Source of the DNA: an uncultured Spirochaetia bacterium | Lineage (GTDB): Bacteria > Spirochaetota > Spirochaetia > SZUA-6 > Bin103 | DNA length: 64,000 bases | NCBI GenBank assembly: GCA_958296075.1 | Contig: CATQHW010000003.1 | Span: 806,001 to 870,000 of the forward strand | Direction of reading: 5' to 3' | Part shown: in pieces, positions 28,887 through 37,097 of the stretch | How the letters are laid out: every line of letters begins with the position of its first letter | Position numbering within the stretch: position 1 is the first letter of the stretch | Notes under the pieces: model-generated | What the model saw: the letters and a program-made list of their open reading frames with translations, nothing else | The model's database searches: none | Told to the model about the DNA's origin: nothing | Position numbers and translations under genes: made by a program

Positions 28887-29732
28887 TCAGACGAACTCCT
28901 CCGAGCGCTGGAACCTGCCGGTCGGAACGCCGTCGCCGGCGGGGACCTTGCCGATCGGATTGTCGATGGTCGCCGTGCCGCGCAGGGGATAGGCCTCGAA
29001 AAACGGCCATTCGGCAAGATCGGCCCGTACGTGCGAAGGGCTGTAGCGAAAGGTGAGCCCGACGCGCGGGCGTCCGTCGCGGCTGGCCGACGACCCGTGT
29101 ACCAGACCGATGTCGTGCAGCGACAGGTGGCCGGCGCGCAGGTCCATGCTGACCACGCGGCCGGCGTCGATGCGTTCGGCGGGGATCTCCTGGTCCAGGG
29201 CATAGTCCCGGCGCTCGTTGCGCCGGTGCTCGAAGGCGCCGTCGCGGTGGCTGCCGGCCACCACCTGCATGGCGCCGTTGCCGGCGTCGGTATCGAACAC
29301 GGCGAGCCACGCCGTGGCCGCTTCCAGCGGCTCGATCGGCCAGTACCGGCCGTCCTGGTGCCACGGCACCGTCTGCCGGCGGTTGTCGGCGGAGGCGACC
29401 TCGCCCTCGGCCGGGAGCTTGCAGAAGAACTGCGCGCCCCAACAGAAGAAGTCGTCCCCCAGCACGCCCTGCACGTAGTCCAGAATCGGCGGGAACCGGG
29501 AAAGCTCGTATACCCAGCGGTTCGCCTTGTGCCAGCAGTTGACGGTGTTGATGTCGGTGCCCGCCGGCAACTTGGCAAGCAGCTCGGCGAAGCGCCGCTG
29601 CGCGATCCGTACCGACGCGTCGTCCAGGACCGGCAGACCGAGCAGGTAGCCGTCGCGCCGGTAACCGGCGACCGCCGCCGCGGCCAGCGGTGCGGCGGCG
29701 GCGTCCGCGGCGAGCGGCTGAGCGGCGGTCAT
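28887..29732 (-). CDS. Phytanoyl-CoA dioxygenase (PhyH) family protein
   Basis: A 281-aa non-haem Fe(II)/2-oxoglutarate oxygenase. The iron-binding HxD is in VPWHQDGRYWP, the distal His in LVHGSSAS, and the 2OG-binding Arg in RVGLTFRYS. Substrate unknown. Its ATG (29732) sits three bases downstream of the RraA-family stop, so the two genes are co-transcribed, hinting at a shared catabolic route. Confidence 0.93.
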   Translation of the reverse strand: MTAAQPLAADAAAAPLAAAAVAGYRRDGYLLGLPVLDDASVRIAQRRFAELLAKLPAGTDINTVNCWHKANRWVYELSRFPPILDYVQGVLGDDFFCWGAQFFCKLPAEGEVASADNRRQTVPWHQDGRYWPIEPLEAATAWLAVFDTDAGNGAMQVVAGSHRDGAFEHRRNERRDYALDQEIPAERIDAGRVVSMDLRAGHLSLHDIGLVHGSSASRDGRPRVGLTFRYSPSHVRADLAEWPFFEAYPLRGTATIDNPIGKVPAGDGVPTGRFQRSEEFV

Positions 29733-29734
29733 CG

Positions 29735-30427
29735 CTACTTCCAGCCGAACCGGCGGGCCGCCTCCGCCGCCGAGAACTGGGCGCTCGCGGCGAACCGGCG
29801 CCTCTCGTTCTCCTGATCGATCACCGACTGCACGGCAGCCAGCGTCTCTTCGGCCCGGTCGAGCGGCACCCGCAGGCAGCCGTTGCGGTCGGCCATGACC
29901 AGGTCGCCGGGGCGGATGCGGAGCTGACCCACGGTGACCGGCGCGCCCAGGCGCACCGCGCTGAACCGGCCGTGTCCGGGGACCTCTCCCCAGGCGAACA
30001 CCGGCAGGCCGACTTCGCGGATGCCGTCCAGGTCGCGGACCGTGCCGTCCACGACCGCCCCGGCGACGCCGAGCCGGCGATGCATGGCCGCCATCACGTC
30101 CCCGAACGACGCGCCGCGGCCTGGCCGGCCGTCGACGTCGCGCATGACCACGACGTGCGGCCCTTCGGTCGCTTCGAGGTGGCGGTAGTGGCCGCGCCAA
30201 CTCACCTCGGGCGGATCGGGGTCGTTGGTGGTCAACTCCACGGTGGCCGCGTAGCCGATGACGCTGCCCAGCTCGGGGAGCAGGCAGCGGATCGTGTGGT
30301 CGGTGTATTCCTCGTTCGGCAGACCGAAACGGGCGACCATGGCGTTGAACACGGTCGCCGTGTCGTGCGCTGCCAGCCCTGCGAAGACGTGGTCCGGTAG
30401 CCGTTGCATCACGGCTGGATAGTGCAC
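29735..30427 (-). CDS. RraA family protein
   Basis: 230 aa with the RraA/HMG-aldolase signature GAVVDGTVRDLDGIREVGLP and GDLVMADRNGCLRVP, which bind a divalent metal in class II pyruvate aldolases. Such proteins are either 4-hydroxy-4-methyl-2-oxoglutarate aldolases or RNase E inhibitors; the metabolic context favours an aldolase or decarboxylase. An internal ATG at 30409 is an alternative start. It precedes the PhyH gene. Confidence 0.9.
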   Translation of the reverse strand: MHYPAVMQRLPDHVFAGLAAHDTATVFNAMVARFGLPNEEYTDHTIRCLLPELGSVIGYAATVELTTNDPDPPEVSWRGHYRHLEATEGPHVVVMRDVDGRPGRGASFGDVMAAMHRRLGVAGAVVDGTVRDLDGIREVGLPVFAWGEVPGHGRFSAVRLGAPVTVGQLRIRPGDLVMADRNGCLRVPLDRAEETLAAVQSVIDQENERRRFAASAQFSAAEAARRFGWK

Positions 30428-30466
30428 TGCCGGCGCCGCCGTGCCTACCGCCTCCTGCCGGCGCCG

Positions 30467-31936
30467 CTACCCGGCGACCGCGGTCAGCGCCTGCAGCGAA
30501 TCGACCGACATTTCGATCGCCAGCGCCAGATAGGCGCGTCCCAGCGCGTGGACGGCCGCCCGCGCGGCGTCCTGGGCTTCCTGCAGGGACAGCGCCGTAT
30601 CGGCCAGCGCCGCGTCGCTGATCGCTCCGGCGGCGTGCCGGCGCGCCGCCTGCTCGGCCTGCAGGCCGGCGCGTTCGTGGCGCAGCACGGCCAACTCGTC
30701 TGCGGCGATGGCCCGCTGCAGGTCGAGCCGGGACCGTTCCAGGCCGCTCCGAGCCGTGCTGCGCGCCGAGGTCAACGCCCGGCGCGCCGAGGCGACCTGC
30801 TCCTCGGCCTGCAGGACCGCGGTCTCCCGCCGGCCGCTGTCGTACAGCGTGTAGCTGCCGGTCAGCGAGACGCTCAACCGCCCCAGGCCGGGCGCGCCCG
30901 AGCTTTTGGTGTAGTCCAGACTCACCGCGAGCGACGGCAGCCAGCCGCGCCGCGCCTGCTCCAACCGCAGCTCCGCGGCGGCGAGTTGCGCCTGCGCCTC
31001 CAGCACCGCCAGGGCGTCATCGGCGCCGGCGGTCGCCGCCGGCGCGGCCAGCAACTCCTGCGCCGCCCGGCGCAGCGCGTCCGCGTCGACCGCCGGCGCG
31101 ACCAGCGCCGCCGGCGGCAGCGCCAGATCGGCGAAGAACGCCGCGCTGTCCAGGGCGAGCGACGCGCGCGCGTCGGCGACGGCGTTGCGCCGTTCGACCG
31201 CGGCGATGCGGGCGTCCAGCAGGTCGATCCGGTCCGCTGCCTGCTGGTCGGCAAGCGACCGGGTGTTGGCCAGCTCGCGGTCCGCGACCGCCAGCCGTTC
31301 CTCCGACACGGCCAGCGTGGCGGTCCGTTCGATCAGGCTCAGAAAGGTCCGGACGATCTGCTGGGTCACGTCGCTCTGCGCGCGCAGCAGACGGAGCCGG
31401 GCCAGGCGCAGGTCGTCGCGGCGGCCGGCAAGGGCCACCGCGGACGGCGCCAGCGGTCCGGCCGGCAGCAGGTCCTGCGAGATCGACAGGCTCTGCGCGT
31501 CGGTGAAGCGTTCCTCGGTGTCCGGCCCGCTGCGGTCCAGATCGTCCAGCTCGATGCCGGCGGTATAGGAGCCGGCGATCGTCATGCCCCACGGCAGCTC
31601 GACCTGGGCCGACACCGTGGCGCCGGTGTCGGCGTCGAAGGTATCGACCACGTCGCCGAACGTGCCGTCTTCCAACGGCGTCAGGCTGACCGACCCGGTC
31701 GCCGGCGTGGCGCGCAACGACACGGTCACGTCGCCGTGGTCGATCTCCGCCATGCGCAGCGAGAGCGCCGCCGACTGCACGGCGGACCGCGCCTGTACCA
31801 CCGACGGATGCGATGCGAGCGCGGCGTCGATCGCCGCCGCCAGATCGAGCCCTTCCTGAGCGGCGGACGGCAGCGGCGCGATCGCCAGGGCGGCCAGCGC
31901 CGGCGCCAGCGCCAGCAGCCGGAGGCGTCCGCTCAC
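30467..31936 (-). CDS. TolC-family outer membrane efflux protein
   Basis: 489 aa beginning with a signal peptide (LLALAPALAALAIAPLPSAA). Two internal repeats of long amphipathic helices rich in Ala, Arg, Asp and Leu follow, the outer-membrane-factor pattern (DLAAAIDAALASHPSVVQAR start). The GTG start at 31936 overlaps the stop of the other TolC gene (GTGA). The long open frame running further upstream is an artefact. It is the last gene of the regulator-kinase-efflux operon. No membrane fusion or inner-membrane pump gene is adjacent. Confidence 0.85.
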   Translation of the reverse strand: MSGRLRLLALAPALAALAIAPLPSAAQEGLDLAAAIDAALASHPSVVQARSAVQSAALSLRMAEIDHGDVTVSLRATPATGSVSLTPLEDGTFGDVVDTFDADTGATVSAQVELPWGMTIAGSYTAGIELDDLDRSGPDTEERFTDAQSLSISQDLLPAGPLAPSAVALAGRRDDLRLARLRLLRAQSDVTQQIVRTFLSLIERTATLAVSEERLAVADRELANTRSLADQQAADRIDLLDARIAAVERRNAVADARASLALDSAAFFADLALPPAALVAPAVDADALRRAAQELLAAPAATAGADDALAVLEAQAQLAAAELRLEQARRGWLPSLAVSLDYTKSSGAPGLGRLSVSLTGSYTLYDSGRRETAVLQAEEQVASARRALTSARSTARSGLERSRLDLQRAIAADELAVLRHERAGLQAEQAARRHAAGAISDAALADTALSLQEAQDAARAAVHALGRAYLALAIEMSVDSLQALTAVAG

Positions 31937-33000
31937 CGAGCCTCCCAGGTCGCCAGGACGTCGGTCCCCGCCGCGTCGTCCAATCGGAGCCATGCGAAGT
32001 AGGCGGCCCAGCGCGCCGCGCGCAGCGAATTGCGCGCGCCCACCAGATCGGCTTGCGAAGAGGCGAGCTGCGATTCGGTGAGCAGGCCGGCGTCGAACTG
32101 CTCGCGGGCGCGGCGGGTGTTCTCCTCTTGCAGCTCGAGCTGCAGCTCGCGCAGCGTCGCCGTCCCGAACGCCTGTTGGGCGTTCGCATACGCGCCGGCG
32201 GTGGCGTTCTGCAGGCCGGACGCGGTCGTGGCTACGTTGGCCCGGCTGCTGGCCACGGTGTTGGTAGCGGCCTGCAGGTCGAGGCTGGAGGTGCTCTGCA
32301 TCGACTTCAGCTTCAGGTCGAGTTCGTCGATCTCGAGCTGTCGAGCTGCGTGGCCGGGCTCCGGCCGCCCTTCGGTGGTCGCCAGGTAGGCGTCGAGCGC
32401 ACCCAGCGCGGGCGGCTCCGGCGGCTGCGAGATGAGCGCCGCGGCGGCCAGCGCGGCGGCATCGATGCCGGTGGTCTCCGCCATGTTGGGCACCGTGGTG
32501 AAATGCCGCTGGTTGCGCGCGCCGGTCAGATTCAGCTCGGCGTCGAGCGCCGCCACGCGCGCCTGCAGCTCGGTGACCGGGCTGGCGGCGCCGATGTTCA
32601 CCCGTTCGGTCGCCTGCTGCAGGTCGATCTGCGCCAGACGCAGGCGCTCCTCCAGCATGCTCAGGTTCTCGTTCGCCTGCTGCAGCCCGACGTACGCCTC
32701 CGCGATCGACAGCAGCTCGCGTATCGTACCCTGACGAAAGCTGAGTTGCGCGCGCTCCCACTGCAGCGCGGCGCTCATCTGATCGATGCGTGCGTCCGAC
32801 GATGCCATCGATCGGTCGTGAGCGACGCGCGCGCTCTCCATCTGCAGGGCCAGCGACTGCAGCGTGGGGTTGGCCGCCTCGGCGGCGGCCAGCGCGTCGA
32901 TGATGGTGAGGCCGTCCGCCGGCTTCTCCTGAGCGGCGGCGGGCAGCGCAAGCGCCGCCAGCAGGGCGATGAGGACCGGTAGCAGGGTGCGAGTGTTCAT
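31933..33000 (-). CDS. TolC-family outer membrane efflux protein
   Basis: 355 aa with signal peptide (NTRTLLPVLIALLAALALPA) and helical repeats such as AEAYVGLQQANENLSMLEER and the paired segment ARNSLRAARWAAYFAWLRL near the end. It is shorter than classical TolC (~430-490 aa) and could be a reduced paralogue. It starts on an ATG overlapping the kinase stop (ATGA). Two different TolC proteins in tandem could form a mixed channel or serve different pumps. Confidence 0.82.
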   Translation of the reverse strand: MNTRTLLPVLIALLAALALPAAAQEKPADGLTIIDALAAAEAANPTLQSLALQMESARVAHDRSMASSDARIDQMSAALQWERAQLSFRQGTIRELLSIAEAYVGLQQANENLSMLEERLRLAQIDLQQATERVNIGAASPVTELQARVAALDAELNLTGARNQRHFTTVPNMAETTGIDAAALAAAALISQPPEPPALGALDAYLATTEGRPEPGHAARQLEIDELDLKLKSMQSTSSLDLQAATNTVASSRANVATTASGLQNATAGAYANAQQAFGTATLRELQLELQEENTRRAREQFDAGLLTESQLASSQADLVGARNSLRAARWAAYFAWLRLDDAAGTDVLATWEAR

Positions 33001-34583
33001 GTTTCCTCCAACAAGGGTCGTCCGCGGTGTCCTGGTCCACGTCCCGCGGCCGGGCTCGAGGCGAGATCGGCCGCCGGTGGTGCGGCGCGCAGATCCTTCG
33101 ATGCCGCGGCTGGCGCCAGCCGCGGCGGGTAGTGTTGCAAGTCCGTGCGGATCACGTCTGCCTCCATTATACGGTCATGCGCCATGCCTGCCGAAATTGG
33201 GCCTGCCGAAATCGGGCCTGCCGAAATCGGGCCGTCCGAAATCACGCCGGCCGGGATCGCGATCACGAACGTGGTGCCCGGAGCGGCGCGCCGGTCGACG
33301 TCGAGACTCCAGCCGTGCGCGTCGGTGATGCTCCGGGCGATCGACAGCCCCAGCCCGAAGCCCGACGAGGTGCCGGCGCCGCGGTAGAACGGATCGAACA
33401 GGTGGGGCAGGTCCTCGGCGGCGACGCCGGGTCCGGAGTCGGCGATGCGCACCTGCAGGTCGCCGCCGACAATCGATGCGGAGACGGTCACGGCGCCGCC
33501 GTCGGGCGTGAAGCGCAGCGCGTTGTCCAGGATGTTCTCGTAGGCGCGCGACATGAGCGGGCCGTCGATGGCCGCGGTCAGCCGCTCCGGTATGCGCAGG
33601 TCCTGCCGCAGCCGGCGCTTGCGCACCGCAGCGTCGCCCGCCGCGCCGGCGCACAGCTCGCGATGGAACGCGGCCAAGCCGGCCGGCGCCGGCTCGATGT
33701 TCCAGTGGCTGCTCGACAGCCGCACGTACTCGATCAGCTCCGAGACCCGCGCGCCGAGCAGATCGGCCTTTTCCGCGATGATCGCCAGATACCGGTCGCG
33801 GGTCTCGCGGTCTTCGGCCAGTCCGTCGGCAATCGCCTCCAGGTAGCCCTTGATCGCGGTGAGCGGCGTCTTCACGTCGTGCGACACCGCCGCCAGCAGC
33901 CGCGAGCGCCGTTCGGCCTCGTCCTTGAGGGCGCCGCGCATGGCGTCGAACGATCGCGCCAGCGACGCCAGCTCGGAGTTGCCGCGCGCCGGGAGCTCGA
34001 AGTCGAGATCGCCGCCGGCGACCCTGCGCGTGGCCTGCTGCAGGCGGGTTACCGACCGGTTGACCGCGGCGGCGATGATCCACGCCACGGCGGCCGCGAC
34101 GATCGCTATCGGCAGGAAGATCGCCAGCCCGCCGCGGAGCATCCAGCTCAGGCGCGGCCGCGCCAGATACGGGACCGAGCGTATCGGCATGCTGAGCAGA
34201 AAGGTCCCGGACAATTCGCCGTCCCGGAACAGCGGTTCCAGCATGGTGCGCGCGTCGGCGCGTTCCCGAGAGGCGCGCAGCAATTCGGTCGGGTCGACCG
34301 CGGTCCCGGCCGGATAGCGGGGCAGGCTGGAGAACAGCACCCGGTTGCCGGTGTCCAGCGCGGTCAGGTCGACCCCGTCGGGCAGCTCGATGGTCGGTTG
34401 CTCGCCGGCCAGGTAGCGCGGCAACTCCTCGCGTATCCAGCGCATCGCCGGCGGAAAGTCGCGCTGCGCCACGTCCGTGCGCTGCCGCAGGGCGGAGTGG
34501 GCGCCCGCGTAGATGGCGGCGACCAGCACGGGTGACAGGGCGACCGCCGCCGCCAGCAGCACGAGCTGGGTGCGCAGCTTCAC
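32997..34583 (-). CDS. Sensor histidine kinase
   Basis: 528 aa from a GTG overlapping the regulator stop. It has a membrane helix (LVLLAAAVALSPVLVAAIYA), a periplasmic sensor of ~150 residues, a second helix (LAIFLPIAIVAAAVAWIIAA), a HAMP domain, HisKA with SHDVKTPLTAIKGYLEA, and HATPase_c with ENILDNALRFTPDGG, DSGPGV and GFGLGLSIA. After the normal end (TTFVIAIPAGV) the protein continues ~85 residues, starting with four copies of a 5-aa unit close to GPISA. It is coupled to the regulator upstream and TolC downstream, so it likely senses envelope or toxic stress and controls efflux. Confidence 0.9.
   Translation of the reverse strand: MKLRTQLVLLAAAVALSPVLVAAIYAGAHSALRQRTDVAQRDFPPAMRWIREELPRYLAGEQPTIELPDGVDLTALDTGNRVLFSSLPRYPAGTAVDPTELLRASRERADARTMLEPLFRDGELSGTFLLSMPIRSVPYLARPRLSWMLRGGLAIFLPIAIVAAAVAWIIAAAVNRSVTRLQQATRRVAGGDLDFELPARGNSELASLARSFDAMRGALKDEAERRSRLLAAVSHDVKTPLTAIKGYLEAIADGLAEDRETRDRYLAIIAEKADLLGARVSELIEYVRLSSSHWNIEPAPAGLAAFHRELCAGAAGDAAVRKRRLRQDLRIPERLTAAIDGPLMSRAYENILDNALRFTPDGGAVTVSASIVGGDLQVRIADSGPGVAAEDLPHLFDPFYRGAGTSSGFGLGLSIARSITDAHGWSLDVDRRAAPGTTFVIAIPAGVISDGPISAGPISAGPISAGMAHDRIMEADVIRTDLQHYPPRLAPAAASKDLRAAPPAADLASSPAAGRGPGHRGRPLLEET
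33187..33246. repeat. 15-bp tandem repeat, four copies, in kinase 3' end
   Basis: Four adjoining units of about CCTGCCGAAATCGGG. The first and last copies differ at one to a few positions and the two middle copies are identical. Because the unit is a multiple of three it adds or removes ISAGP-type pentapeptides without changing the kinase frame. Confidence 0.85.
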
Positions 34584-35272
34584 GAGGACGCTTCCGGGTC
34601 CGGGTTGAACCGGTAGCCGACGCCGCGCACGGTCTGTACCCAGCGGGGGCCCTGGGCGCCGAGCTTCTTGCGGATGCGCTGCACGTGCACGGTCACCGTC
34701 GACAGGTCGCCGAAGCGGTTGCCCCACACCCGGTCGTAGAGCTGCTCGGCGGTGAACACCTGCCGCGGCGCGGCGGCCAGCATGGCCAGCAGCTCGAACT
34801 CCTTGCGCGCCAGGTTGAGGGGGCGGCCGTCGAGGGCGGCGAGGTACGCGTCGCGGTCGATCGACAGCGGGCCGTACCGCAGGTCGGGCTCGGCCGGCTC
34901 GACCGACGCCCGCCGGCGGCGCAGGTGGGCGCGGACGCGGGCGGTGAGGACCTTGGGAGAGAACGGCTTGGTGACGTAGTCGTCGGCGCCGCCGCCGAAG
35001 GCAAAGATGCTGTCCTCCTCCGCGTCGCGGGCGGTCAGGACCAGCACCGGCAGATCGTGCCGCCGGCGCAGGTCGGCGAGCAACTCGAAGCCGTCCCGGC
35101 CGGGCAGATTGAGGTCGAGCAGCAGCAGATCGAAGTCGGCGCGCTCGATGGCCGGCAGCGCCTGCTCGGCGGAGTCGGTCACGGTGACCTCGATCCCCTC
35201 CTTCTCCAGGTAGACGCGCAGCAGATCGCTGATGGCGCGATCATCCTCCACGACCAGCACCTTGCCCTGCAC
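34580..35272 (-). CDS. OmpR/PhoB-family response regulator
   Basis: A 230-aa two-domain regulator. The receiver has acidic pocket VVEDDRA, phospho-accepting Asp in LLLLDLNLPG, Thr in VLTARD and Lys in VTKPFSP. A winged-helix DNA-binding domain follows from ~130 (LARKEFELLAMLAAAPRQVF, STVTVHVQRIRKKLG). Its stop overlaps the kinase GTG. The promoter region should lie in 35273-35415, shared with a divergent small membrane protein gene. Confidence 0.94.
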   Translation of the reverse strand: MQGKVLVVEDDRAISDLLRVYLEKEGIEVTVTDSAEQALPAIERADFDLLLLDLNLPGRDGFELLADLRRRHDLPVLVLTARDAEEDSIFAFGGGADDYVTKPFSPKVLTARVRAHLRRRRASVEPAEPDLRYGPLSIDRDAYLAALDGRPLNLARKEFELLAMLAAAPRQVFTAEQLYDRVWGNRFGDLSTVTVHVQRIRKKLGAQGPRWVQTVRGVGYRFNPDPEASS

Positions 35273-35415
35273 CGTTGCCGATTCCGTGGAGATCAGTGTA
35301 GCGCTGGCGATAAACCGGAGGTAAACGGGCGCTGAAAGCCGGCGGAACCGCAGCGGAGCGGCGCGGGATGACAGAGGCAGGCGCCCGGCGGTAGCATGGA
35401 AGCTGAGGTAACCCC

Positions 35416-35682
35416 GTGACCCGACCCGTCCAGACCGCGCTCTACGCCGTCTACGTGCTGGCCCTGCCGGTGCTCCTGATCGGCATCTTCGCCGGTGGTT
35501 TCGTGGCGCTGGCGGAGATCGAGGAATGGGACGGCGAACGTATGCTCACCGTATACGGCTCGCCGATCACCCCGCTGTTCGTGGGCGCCACCGCCGGTCC
35601 GGTGGCGCTGCTGGCCTACTTGGCCTACTGGCTGGTCCGCCATCTTTCCAGGCCGCGCAAGCGGCAGCGGCGCCGGCGCTGA
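35416..35682 (+). CDS. Small membrane protein, two helices
   Basis: 88 aa: helix VYVLALPVLLIGIFAGGFVA, a short acidic loop (EIEEWDGERM), a second hydrophobic stretch (LFVGATAGPVALLAYLAYWL), and a strongly basic end. It begins with GTG. It is divergent from the two-component operon. No known family. Confidence 0.6.
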   Translation: MTRPVQTALYAVYVLALPVLLIGIFAGGFVALAEIEEWDGERMLTVYGSPITPLFVGATAGPVALLAYLAYWLVRHLSRPRKRQRRRR

Positions 35683-35715
35683 GCTGCGGCCGGCCGTCGC
35701 CGGCCCGCAGCTTTC
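35683..35715. terminator. Candidate bidirectional terminator
   Basis: A GC-rich hairpin follows the stop of the small membrane gene. GCTGCGGCCGGC pairs with GCCGGCCCGCAGC, leaving one bulged C and a four-base loop, then CTTTC. It lies between two convergent stops (35682 and 35749). The stem is strong, but the T-run is short. Confidence 0.5.
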
Positions 35716-35748
35716 AAGGCGCGCGCTGCGGAGCGCGGCGCGCCGGTA

Positions 35749-36927
35749 TCACGGCAGCGGCCCGGTGCGCTCGACCGGCCAGCCGTGCTTGGCGGCCTGC
35801 ACGGCCAGCCACTCGCGGTAGGGTCGCGGGGCGGGGTCGGGATCGCCCAGGCCGGCCTCGCGGCGCAGGCGCAGCAGCGGATGGTCGCGCTCGGCCTGCG
35901 GCAGCGTGACCGGCCGGCGGTAGGCGCCGGACTCGAAGATCGCCAGGATGATCTCGATGATGTGGCGTCCCCGGCGGCCGTCGCTGGGATGGCTGCCGCC
36001 GGCGTCCAGCGCGGTGACGTAGTCGTCGACGTACCAGTACTCGCCGGCGTTCACCCCGTCCGGCAGCGGTTCGGGCGGCTGCCGCTCCGGCAGCGCCTCC
36101 CAGCGCGCGCGGCCCGGCACCGCCCAGGGCACCGGCTGAATCCAGGCGCCGTCGTAGTGCCAGCGCAGCCGTCCTTCGGTGCCGGCGATCTCGAAGCCGA
36201 GCGCCTCGCGCTCGATGCCGGGGAACATGTGCTGGTGCAGCGTCCCGGTCAGCATCTCGTCGAACTCCAGGGTGGCGGTGATCTGCTGCCCGGCGATCGT
36301 GCCCATGCCGGACGGCGACTGCACCACGTCCTCGGCGGCGATCGGCCGGCCGCCGGTAAGCAGGGTGGCGGTCACCCGCCGGCACGGCCCGGTCACCGCC
36401 AGCAGCGCGTTGAGCATGTGCGTGCCCATGTTCATCAGCTCGTAGCCACCGTAGTAGCCCTTGCCGTTGGAGGTGACGTGCAGAGGGACGCCGATGCGCC
36501 CCTCTGCCAACGCCCGCTTGACGGCGCTGAGCGAGCGCAGTGAGCTGCCCTGATGATGCACGGCGATCTGCGCGCCCAGCTCCCCGGCGCGCGCGAGCAG
36601 CGCGTCGGCCTGCGCCAGATCGACCGTCATAGGCTTTTCGACGTCGAGGTGACAGGCGCGCGCGGCCAGCACGCGCATGGCCAGCGGGAAGTGCAGGTCG
36701 GTCTGCACCGGCACCAGGACGATGTCCGGCTCCACGGCCGCCAGCATCGCCTCCACGTCGTCGAAGCGGTCGGCGACGCCGAGTTCGTCGCCCAGGGCGT
36801 CGAGCCGTGCGCGGTCCAGGTCGCAGAGTCCTACGACGTCGGTGCGCGGGTGATAGCGGTATGCGCGCGAAGCGTACGCGCCGCGGTTGCCGCAGCCGAG
36901 CAGCGCGGCGCGATAGGTCCGTGCCAT
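35749..36927 (-). CDS. Gfo/Idh/MocA family oxidoreductase
   Basis: 392 aa from the ATG at 36927. It has Rossmann AALLGCGNRGAYASRAY, CHLDVEKPMTVDLAQAD, HHQGSSLRSLS and a long C-terminal substrate domain ending with PYREWLA. A longer form starting at 36963 is possible. It is the third member of this superfamily in the window and is clearly divergent from the others. It is convergent with the small membrane protein. Confidence 0.9.
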   Translation of the reverse strand: MARTYRAALLGCGNRGAYASRAYRYHPRTDVVGLCDLDRARLDALGDELGVADRFDDVEAMLAAVEPDIVLVPVQTDLHFPLAMRVLAARACHLDVEKPMTVDLAQADALLARAGELGAQIAVHHQGSSLRSLSAVKRALAEGRIGVPLHVTSNGKGYYGGYELMNMGTHMLNALLAVTGPCRRVTATLLTGGRPIAAEDVVQSPSGMGTIAGQQITATLEFDEMLTGTLHQHMFPGIEREALGFEIAGTEGRLRWHYDGAWIQPVPWAVPGRARWEALPERQPPEPLPDGVNAGEYWYVDDYVTALDAGGSHPSDGRRGRHIIEIILAIFESGAYRRPVTLPQAERDHPLLRLRREAGLGDPDPAPRPYREWLAVQAAKHGWPVERTGPLP

Positions 36928-37064
36928 GGCAACGATACTCGGCGCAGGCCGCCCGCCCGTCAAGCCGGCGGGGACGGCCAGGGCGGCCCGCGCCCGCGTG
37001 ACCCGGCGGACACCGCCGCCCCCGAATTCTTGACGCTGGGCGCCGCGCCATGCATGGTACTCAC

Positions 37065-37078
37065 GTCACGTAGGTGAC
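37065..37078. promoter_or_regulatory. Short inverted repeat upstream of methyltransferase
   Basis: GTCAC, four bases, GTGAC: a perfect five-base dyad 20 bases before the methyltransferase start. A TTGACG at 37030 could be a -35 element, but no good -10 is obvious. R-M genes are often autorepressed through such dyads. The short arms make this weak. Confidence 0.3.
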
Positions 37079-37097
37079 TTAGAGAAGGGAGAGATCG

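Noticed and set aside
30404-32002. 532-codon open frame on plus over the tolC genes
   Set aside because: Low-complexity Arg/Gln/Gly translation with no motif. The minus strand encodes signal peptides and OMF repeats.
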